A stretch of DNA of 13,890 nt from JBBRMQ01 sp038230775 (GTDB lineage: Bacteria > Acidobacteriota > Thermoanaerobaculia > Gp7-AA8). A model generated the notes under the pieces. That model searched no databases, was not told the DNA's origin, and was given only the letters and a program-made list of their open reading frames with translations. The translations under genes were made by a program, and so were the position numbers. Positions 9,827 to 13,890 of this stretch are shown here, one piece after another (within the stretch, counting starts at the first letter, position 1; every line of letters starts with the position of its first letter). The stretch is from the NCBI GenBank assembly GCA_038230775.1, contig JBBRMQ010000099.1, positions 1 through 13,890 on the forward strand, read 5' to 3'.

Positions 9827-10469
9827 CGGTCCTCTTCGCTCTTCGCTGCATCCACGTCATCAGCCAGTACAAGAGCCCGATCGCGACGGCGAAGCCGATC
9901 AGGTAATGCGACTTGGTCTTGAGGACCGCGATCATCGCGCCGGGATCCTTCATCAGCGCCGGCTGGTCGCCGAGTACCTTCATCCCGAACCACGCCAGCG
10001 CGCCGTTGAACAGCCCGGCGCCGAGGATGGTCATGAGCGAGAAGGTTCTGAAGTTCATGCGGAAGAGGCCTGCCGGAATCGAGATCACGTGACGGATGCC
10101 GGGAAGCAGACGCGCGACGAAGATGCCGCCCGGCCCATACGCATCGAACCATCGATCGGCCGCTTCGATCTTCGACGGCGACATCAACACGTAGCGGCCA
10201 TACCTGTCGACGAGCGGACGGCCTAACTTCCACGCGATCCAGTAGCTCGCCGCGGAGCCGACCCACGAACCCGCCGTCGCGGCGAAGACGATCCCTGCGA
10301 TGTTGAAGCGTCCCTGCGCAGCCCAGAACGCGGCCGGGGGAATCACGATCTCCGCCGGAATCGGGATGGCGGTGCTCTCGAACACCATCATCAGAAAGAC
10401 ACCGGCGTAGCCCCAGTCGAGGACGAATTGCATCCAGGTGGCGAGGAGATGGTGAAGAGTTTCCTGCAT
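9822..10469 (-). CDS. DedA family membrane protein (VTT/SNARE-associated domain)
   Basis: 215 residues, the usual DedA size. Features are an N-terminal amphipathic segment, FESTAIPIPAE (Glu31, Glu40) in the first re-entrant region, GSWVGSAASYWIAWKLGR (the conserved G-x-x-x-G...Y..G..G helix), RYG, then FVARLLPGIRHVISIPAGLFRM (Arg120, Pro123, Arg126, Gly134), and two C-terminal membrane helices. These acidic and arginine positions correspond to those required in E. coli YqjA/YghB. Family members move polyprenyl-phosphate (UptA) or phospholipids across the membrane, so a role in recycling the carrier lipid is plausible here, next to a dolichol-phosphate-mannose-synthase-like transferase. No Shine-Dalgarno sequence is present. 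A TATCAT box sits 9 bases before the ATG. It is divergent from the glycosyltransferase gene. Confidence 0.93.
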   Translation of the reverse strand: MQETLHHLLATWMQFVLDWGYAGVFLMMVFESTAIPIPAEIVIPPAAFWAAQGRFNIAGIVFAATAGSWVGSAASYWIAWKLGRPLVDRYGRYVLMSPSKIEAADRWFDAYGPGGIFVARLLPGIRHVISIPAGLFRMNFRTFSLMTILGAGLFNGALAWFGMKVLGDQPALMKDPGAMIAVLKTKSHYLIGFAVAIGLLYWLMTWMQRRAKRTA

Positions 10470-10478
10470 TGCGCGCGC

Positions 10479-10484
10479 ATGATA
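10479..10484 (-). promoter_or_regulatory. Possible -10 box for the DedA gene
   Basis: TATCAT on the minus strand matches TATAAT at five of six bases and lies 9 bases before the ATG. Transcription would then start about 2-3 bases from the start codon, which fits the absence of a ribosome binding site. No clear -35 box is seen. Confidence 0.3.
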
Positions 10485-10504
10485 ACTTCAGTTGATGGCG
10501 GCCT

Positions 10505-10539
10505 CAGGCGACCGATTACGCGCGGCGATCGGTGGCCTG
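10505..10539. promoter_or_regulatory. Long imperfect inverted repeat in the dedA / glycosyltransferase divergent region
   Basis: CAGGCGACCGAT (10505-10516) and ATCGGTGGCCTG (10528-10539) are complementary at 11 of 12 positions around 11 bases. One further T-A pair flanks them. Its place in the middle of a 121-base divergent gap suits an operator for a dimeric regulator that controls both genes. A transcribed hairpin is the alternative. Confidence 0.45.
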
Positions 10540-10576
10540 ACCAATCAACGCGCAGCGCGTTCTCCGGGCGATCGCC

Positions 10577-10582
10577 GATAAT
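10577..10582 (+). promoter_or_regulatory. Possible -10 box for the glycosyltransferase gene
   Basis: GATAAT matches TATAAT at five of six bases and ends 8 bases before the GTG start, so the transcript would begin at or next to the start codon. No ribosome binding site precedes the GTG, which fits leaderless initiation. No clear -35 box is visible. Confidence 0.3.
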
Positions 10583-10590
10583 CAGAACGC

Positions 10591-11274
10591 GTGAGCGAGC
10601 GCATCCTGGTGGCGATTCCGGCGTACAACGCGGCGGCGACGCTTGCCGATGTCGTGCGCGCTGCGAAGCAGGAGATGGCGGACGTGATCGTGGTCGACGA
10701 CGGATCGCGCGACGAGACCGGAATTGTCGCTGCGTCCGCCGGAGCGAAAGTCCTCACGCATCCGAAGAATCGCGGCAAAGGCGGATCGTTGAAGACGGCG
10801 TTCGCCTACGCGATCGAAAACGGCTACGACGCCGTGATCACACTCGACGCCGACGGCCAGCATCTGCCGCACGAAATCCCGAAGTTCATCGACTGCTGGA
10901 GGAAGACCGGCGCCGATCTCATCATCGGCGGCCGTGCGCATCTCTTCGAAGGCATGCTCCCGCGGCGCCGCATGGCCAACCGATTTTCGGCGTGGGTGAT
11001 CGGCTGGGTGTCGAAGACGGGGGTCTCCGATTCGCAAAGCGGTTTTCGCCTTTACTCGACGCGCATGCTGCGGAGCATCCGGTTGCGGACGGACGGCTTC
11101 GATCTGGAGAGCGAGGTCATCGTGCGCGCCGGCTGCGGCGGCTTCAAAGTCCTCACCACCCCCATCGACCTCGGCTTCATCGACGGGCTGTCGACGAGCC
11201 ACTACAAGCCGCTGAAAGACACGCTGCGGATCGCGTGGACCGTGCTTCGCGCGCGGCTACTTTGGCGCCGGTAA
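10591..11274 (+). CDS. Family 2 glycosyltransferase, DPM1/GtrB-like
   Basis: 227 residues from GTG, the usual length of a soluble dolichol-phosphate-mannose-synthase-type catalytic domain without C-terminal membrane helices. Residues 4-15 (RILVAIPAYNAA) form the first GT-A strand. VVDDGSRD (34-41) binds the nucleotide, NRGKGGS (60-66) follows, and DADGQH (86-91) is the metal-binding D-x-D. SQSGFRLYS and GFDLESEV further on are the acceptor-side motifs of this group. The expected reaction is transfer of a sugar from an NDP- or GDP-sugar to polyprenyl phosphate. The product could feed a GT-C enzyme such as the membrane protein at the left edge, but that link is only inference. It is divergent from dedA. 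Crp lies 137 bases downstream on the same strand. Confidence 0.92.
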   Translation: MSERILVAIPAYNAAATLADVVRAAKQEMADVIVVDDGSRDETGIVAASAGAKVLTHPKNRGKGGSLKTAFAYAIENGYDAVITLDADGQHLPHEIPKFIDCWRKTGADLIIGGRAHLFEGMLPRRRMANRFSAWVIGWVSKTGVSDSQSGFRLYSTRMLRSIRLRTDGFDLESEVIVRAGCGGFKVLTTPIDLGFIDGLSTSHYKPLKDTLRIAWTVLRARLLWRR

Positions 11275-11358
11275 GCCTTCCAGATCCTGCTTCGTGAACG
11301 GCTTGCGGGGCAGCAGGTCGGCGAGCTTGTCGGGCGTCCATTCGTTCGCGCGCGGCAT
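11257..11358 (-). CDS. Possible 33-residue ORF antisense to the glycosyltransferase 3' end
   Basis: An ATG at 11358-11356 opens a frame starting MPRANEWTPDKLADLLPRK and ending GLPAPK before TAG. The composition looks protein-like (mixed charged and hydrophobic residues, G/C third positions). However, there is no ribosome binding site and the frame overlaps the end of the glycosyltransferase by 18 bases. It may be a remnant of a decayed gene. It is the only content I see in the 11275-11380 gap. Confidence 0.18.
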   Translation of the reverse strand: MPRANEWTPDKLADLLPRKPFTKQDLEGLPAPK

Positions 11359-11386
11359 GAATCAACAGTGTTTTCAACGTGCGACG

Positions 11387-11397
11387 TATCATAGAAT
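11387..11397 (+). promoter_or_regulatory. Possible -10 region of the Crp-family gene
   Basis: Two overlapping -10-like hexamers, TATCAT (11387-11392) and TAGAAT (11392-11397), precede the chosen ATG 11412. TTTTCA at 11371 or TCAACA at 11362 could serve as a weak -35 box at non-ideal spacing. Confidence 0.28.
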
Positions 11398-11411
11398 CGC
11401 GCGCAGGTTCG

Positions 11412-12092
11412 ATGCAGCCATCATTTTTTCGTAAGTTTGCTCTGTTCGCGGAGCTGGATGACCGCGAGCTCGCGGCCATCGCCGCGGTGGCGAAGGCGCG
11501 TCACTACGCGAAGGACGACGTCGTCTTTCATGCGGACGAGAGCGGCGACGTGTTCTGTCTGATCCGCGAAGGGCACGTGAAGGTGACGATGATCTCGCCG
11601 GAAGGGAAGGAGATCATTCTCTCCATGCTCGGCCCGGGCGATTTCTTCGGAGAGATGGCGCTCCTCGATGACGAGCCGCGATCGGCCACCGTCGTGGCAA
11701 CCGAGGTGCTGGATCTGATGACGATCTGGCGGAGCGATTTTCTGCAGATCCTGCAGGAGAACTTCTCGATCACCAAGAAAGTGCTCGCCGAGTTGTCGGG
11801 ACGGCTGCGCACGGCGTCGAACCGGATCGAATCGCTGGCCACCATGGACGTCTACGGCCGGCTCGCGCGATTTTTCCTCGAGCTGGCGCAGGACGGCGGG
11901 AAGTCTCTCGACAACGGCTATGTCGCGGTAACGCGGCCGACGCATCAGGCGATCGCAAACACGATCGGCACCTCGCGCGAGACCGTCTCGCGATTGATTC
12001 ACGACCTGATGCGCCAGAACCTGCTGCTGTCAGAGGGGAAAACGATCTACCTCCGCAAGACGGCGCTGGATCAGTTCCGCGCGGAGCTCTAA
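11412..12092 (+). CDS. Crp/Fnr-family transcription regulator, CRP-type (cNMP-binding)
   Basis: 226 residues from ATG 11412, preceded by AGG at a good distance. A GTG at 11379 is in frame, but the 11 extra residues look unlike the family. The N-terminal beta-roll (about 1-115) contains GDFFGEMALLDDEPRSATV. Gly80-Glu81 and Arg90-Ser91 align with the cAMP-contacting residues of E. coli CRP, so cyclic nucleotide binding is plausible. There are no Fnr-type cysteines. A long dimerisation helix follows (about 112-142). The winged helix-turn-helix is at about 172-212, with THQAIANTIGTSRETVSRLIHDL. Recognition helix RETVSR (189-194) is nearly identical to the RETVGR of CRP that reads TGTGA. The gene appears monocistronic and is followed by a large palindrome. 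A candidate target lies at 4128-4149. Confidence 0.95.
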   Translation: MQPSFFRKFALFAELDDRELAAIAAVAKARHYAKDDVVFHADESGDVFCLIREGHVKVTMISPEGKEIILSMLGPGDFFGEMALLDDEPRSATVVATEVLDLMTIWRSDFLQILQENFSITKKVLAELSGRLRTASNRIESLATMDVYGRLARFFLELAQDGGKSLDNGYVAVTRPTHQAIANTIGTSRETVSRLIHDLMRQNLLLSEGKTIYLRKTALDQFRAEL

Positions 12093-12103
12093 ATGCGCGG
12101 CAA

Positions 12104-12155
12104 GTGTGGGGCCAGCCCTCCGGCTGGCCGGCCAGCCAAAGGGCTGGCCCCACAC
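12104..12155. repeat. Nested GC-rich palindrome downstream of the Crp-family gene
   Basis: Arms GTGTGGGGCCAGCCC (12104-12118) and its exact complement (12141-12155) enclose a second perfect palindrome, GGCTGGCCGGCCAGCC (12122-12137). The RNA would fold into a nearly continuous stem of more than 20 base pairs. It begins 11 bases after the crp stop, so it can act as a terminator or 3'-end stabiliser, although there is no T-run. The sequence style suggests a dispersed intergenic repeat. Confidence 0.75.
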
Positions 12156-12197
12156 CAGCTCCGCACATAAACATGCTCGCCGAGGTGCGCCGCTTCC

Positions 12198-12228
12198 TTG
12201 AGGCTGGCCGAGACGATGCTGCTAGAAT
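12198..12228 (+). promoter_or_regulatory. Possible promoter of the tRNA pair
   Basis: TTGAGG (12198-12203) and TAGAAT (12223-12228) resemble -35 and -10 boxes at 19-base spacing. Transcription would start near 12235, about 54 bases before tRNA-Lys. The spacing is longer than ideal. Confidence 0.35.
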
Positions 12229-12237
12229 CCGCCCCCG

Positions 12238-12268
12238 CCCTGACCGAAATACATCTGAAAGGTCAGGG
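12238..12268 (+). other. Hairpin in the 5' leader of the tRNA transcript
   Basis: CCCTGACC (12238-12245) and GGTCAGGG (12261-12268) are perfect 8-base arms around 15 bases. If the promoter at 12198-12228 is right, the hairpin lies at the very 5' end of the precursor RNA. It could be a processing signal or a binding site. Confidence 0.4.
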
Positions 12269-12288
12269 GTTAACACGAATCCCGGTAG

Positions 12289-12364
12289 GCCTCCATAGCT
12301 CAATTGGTAGAGCAGCAGACTCTTAATCTGTTGGTTCTAGGTTCGAGTCCTAGTGGGGGCACCA
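12289..12364 (+). tRNA. tRNA-Lys (anticodon CTT)
   Basis: 76 bases including an encoded CCA. The acceptor stem GCCTCCA pairs with TGGGGGC. The D arm is GCTC...GAGC. The anticodon stem GCAGA/TCTGT encloses loop CTCTTAA, giving anticodon CTT for codon AAG. The T arm is CTAGG-TTCGAGT-CCTAG. All stems are intact and the discriminator base is A. tRNA-Leu follows after 13 bases. Confidence 0.97.
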
Positions 12365-12377
12365 GAATCCTTTTTCA

Positions 12378-12463
<86 letters not shown>

Positions 12464-12469
12464 ACCGTG

Positions 12470-12544
12470 AATGCAGAATGCAGAATGCAGAATTGAGAAT
12501 GTAGAAAGCGCCTGTGAGCAATTCTGCATTCTGCATTCTGCATT
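12470..12544. repeat. Perfect 25-bp inverted repeat built of a heptamer
   Basis: The left arm (12470-12494) is three tandem copies of a heptamer (GCAGAAT) with flanks. The right arm (12520-12544) is its exact complement, and one extra partial unit (CTGC) continues to 12548. The two arms and the spacer are each 25 bases. The element lies between tRNA-Leu and the trigger factor start and could terminate the tRNA transcript or fold in the tig leader. The heptamer composition is far more A/T-rich than the surrounding DNA, which suggests a dispersed repeat. Confidence 0.9.
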
Positions 12545-12569
12545 CTGCGTTTTGAATCACGAAGAAATC

Positions 12570-13838
12570 ATGCTCTTAAACTACGAAGACGTTTCTCCCG
12601 TCCATAAGTCGATCGAAGTCGAGATTCCTGCGGATCGCATCAACGCCGAGTCGCAGCGGGTCACGACCGAGTTCTCGCGCCAGGCGAAGCTGCCCGGATT
12701 CCGTCCGGGCAAAGTACCGATGAGCGTGGTGCGCACCCGTTTCGCGAAAGAGATTCAGGAAGAAGTCATGAGCAGGTTGCTGCCGCTCAGCTTTCGGGAG
12801 GCGATTGCCGACAAGGGTGTGGAACCCGTCGGGGACCCGCAGCTGCAGCATATCGATCCGTACATCGAAGGGGCACCGGTCAAGTACAAGGCCGAGTTCG
12901 ATGTGAAGCCGCGCATCGAGCTGCACGACTATCGCGGGCTCGAGGTCGAGGATCCAACGATCGAAGTCGGGGATGCGGACATCGACACCATGATCGAGCG
13001 TCTGCGCGATCAGGCCAGCTCGTATCGCGTCGAGAACGAGCGCGAGCTGTCCGAAGGCGACATCGCGATGGTGGAGATCACGACGTCCGCGGAGGGTATC
13101 GAGCCCGAGACGCGCGGCGGCCATTTCCGGTTAGGCGAAGAAACGCCGCTCACCGAGCTGCACGACGCGCTGCGGGGCAGGAAGCCCGGTGATACGTCCT
13201 CCTTCGACAAGCTGTACGGCGACGACGCGAACAACGAGAAGTTCCGCGGAAAGAGCATCAAGCACGACGTGACGCTCAAGGAAATCCGCGTGCAGGAGAA
13301 GCCCGAAGTGGGCGACGAGTTCGCGAAGAGCGTCGGGGGATGGGACTCCGTCGCGCAGATGCGCGAGACGATCGCCGCGGACATCCGCAAGCACCGCGAG
13401 TTCGAAGCGCTGCGCGCGAAGAAGAACCAGATCGGCGACCGGCTGATCGACGCGCACTCCTTCGATGTCCCCGACTCCCTGGTCGAAGAGGAAGTCGGCA
13501 AGTCGCTCCAGAACTACGCGCGCTTCCTCGCGTCGCAGGGCGTCGATGTGGAAAAGGCCGAGCTCGACTGGCGCAAGCTGGCCGATGAGTTCCGTCCGGA
13601 AGCGGTCAAACGCGTGAAGCGCGGACTGATCCTGGAGAGCATCGCCCGCAAAGAGAACCTGATGGTGAGCGATGTCGAAGTCGACGCCGAGATCCGCAAA
13701 GCTGCAAACGAGAGCGACCGCGACTTCGCCGAGGTGAAGCACCGCTTGCGCCACGACGGAGGCTACGAGGAGCTGCGCAACTCGCTCTCGCAGGAAAAGG
13801 CGCTGGAGCTGGTTCTCGGCGAAGCGAAAGCGCGCTGA
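12570..13838 (+). CDS. tig: Trigger factor, ribosome-associated chaperone and prolyl isomerase
   Basis: 422 residues from ATG 12570 (MLLNYEDVSP). The frame stays open upstream to 12471 only because it reads through the heptamer repeat, so that longer start is rejected. The N-terminal ribosome-binding domain carries the signature GFRPGKVP (43-50), which docks to L23 at the exit tunnel. The FKBP-type isomerase domain is at about 150-240 (EGDIAMVEIT, FRLGEE, FRGKSIKHDVTLKEI). The remaining C-terminal part, about 245-422, is the SurA-like helical cradle, rich in charged residues. The length matches the family (E. coli 432). The upstream ribosome binding site is weak (GAAGAA). In many bacteria clpP, clpX and lon follow tig, and they may lie just past the right edge. 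Confidence 0.97.
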   Translation: MLLNYEDVSPVHKSIEVEIPADRINAESQRVTTEFSRQAKLPGFRPGKVPMSVVRTRFAKEIQEEVMSRLLPLSFREAIADKGVEPVGDPQLQHIDPYIEGAPVKYKAEFDVKPRIELHDYRGLEVEDPTIEVGDADIDTMIERLRDQASSYRVENERELSEGDIAMVEITTSAEGIEPETRGGHFRLGEETPLTELHDALRGRKPGDTSSFDKLYGDDANNEKFRGKSIKHDVTLKEIRVQEKPEVGDEFAKSVGGWDSVAQMRETIAADIRKHREFEALRAKKNQIGDRLIDAHSFDVPDSLVEEEVGKSLQNYARFLASQGVDVEKAELDWRKLADEFRPEAVKRVKRGLILESIARKENLMVSDVEVDAEIRKAANESDRDFAEVKHRLRHDGGYEELRNSLSQEKALELVLGEAKAR

Positions 13839-13842
13839 TCCG

Positions 13843-13857
13843 GCGCGCTTCGCGCGC
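13843..13857 (+). terminator. Small GC hairpin after tig
   Basis: GCGCGC-TTC-GCGCGC begins 5 bases after the tig stop codon. Only two T residues follow, so it is at best a weak terminator or attenuator. Confidence 0.3.
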
Positions 13858-13890
13858 GTTGTCGGTTGTCAGTGGTCGGTTGTCCACAAC
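13858..13890. repeat. Heptamer tandem repeat (GGTTGTC / AGTGGTC), cut by the window edge
   Basis: GTTGTC, GGTTGTC, AGTGGTC and GGTTGTC follow one another in 7-base register, and the last flows into a short palindrome, GTTGT-CC-ACAAC, at the edge. It is the second heptamer-based intergenic element flanking tig, with a sequence unrelated to the first. Confidence 0.65.

Noticed and set aside
12173..12298. Short frame starting MLAEVRRFLEAGRDDAARIR
   Set aside because: It looks protein-like at first, but it runs over the presumed tRNA promoter and leader hairpin and ends inside tRNA-Lys.
12470..12544. CRISPR array
   Set aside because: The repeat units are seven bases without spacers and are arranged as inverted arms, and no cas gene is present.
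12471..12569. 33-codon upstream extension of trigger factor
   Set aside because: It reads through the heptamer inverted repeat and adds residues unlike any trigger factor N-terminus. ATG 12570 gives the standard start.

Overview
The window is a gene-dense, GC-rich bacterial chromosome segment with mostly housekeeping content. High G/C at third codon positions, a DPP5-like S9 peptidase with a signal peptide, a tRNA-Leu placed directly before tig, and short palindromic or heptamer repeats in the gaps together suggest an Acidobacteriota-type genome. That assignment is an inference from general resemblance, not from a marker gene. There is no CRISPR array, transposase, integrase or phage gene.

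Layout. (1) Positions 1-4116, minus strand: three overlapping genes read leftwards. They are a membrane-anchored alkaline-phosphatase-superfamily protein with a degenerate active site, an exported S9 prolyl-oligopeptidase-family peptidase (ATGA overlap), and the N-terminal part of a multi-pass glycosyltransferase-like membrane protein that starts at a GTG inside the peptidase gene and runs off the left edge. (2) Positions 4117-4241: a divergent intergenic region with a perfect 9-bp inverted repeat that has the geometry of a CRP-family operator. (3) Positions 4242-9741, plus strand: an M50 site-2-protease-like membrane metalloprotease, a paired palindrome element, a possible 84-residue exported protein, secA, and a flavin-dependent halogenase-like oxidoreductase 13 bases after secA. 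(4) Positions 9748-10469, minus strand: a DedA-family membrane protein, with a possible 25-codon ORF coupled to its stop. (5) Positions 10470-10590: a divergent region with an imperfect 12-13 bp inverted repeat and start codons that look leaderless. (6) Positions 10591-12092, plus strand: a GT2 glycosyltransferase of the DPM1/GtrB type and a Crp-family regulator. (7) Positions 12093-13890: a nested palindrome, tRNA-Lys(CTT), tRNA-Leu(TAG), a perfect 25-bp inverted repeat built of a heptamer, tig (trigger factor), and the start of a second heptamer repeat at the right edge.

How the genes relate: much of the content concerns the envelope and protein fate (SecA export, trigger factor, M50 and S9 peptidases, DedA lipid carrier, two glycosyltransferases). 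I see no dedicated multi-gene novel system. The points most worth a second look are the candidate CRP operator together with a CRP-type recognition helix encoded in the same window, the four unrelated palindromic or heptamer repeat elements in the gaps, the probable pseudo-enzyme of the alkaline phosphatase superfamily, and the halogenase-like enzyme next to secA.
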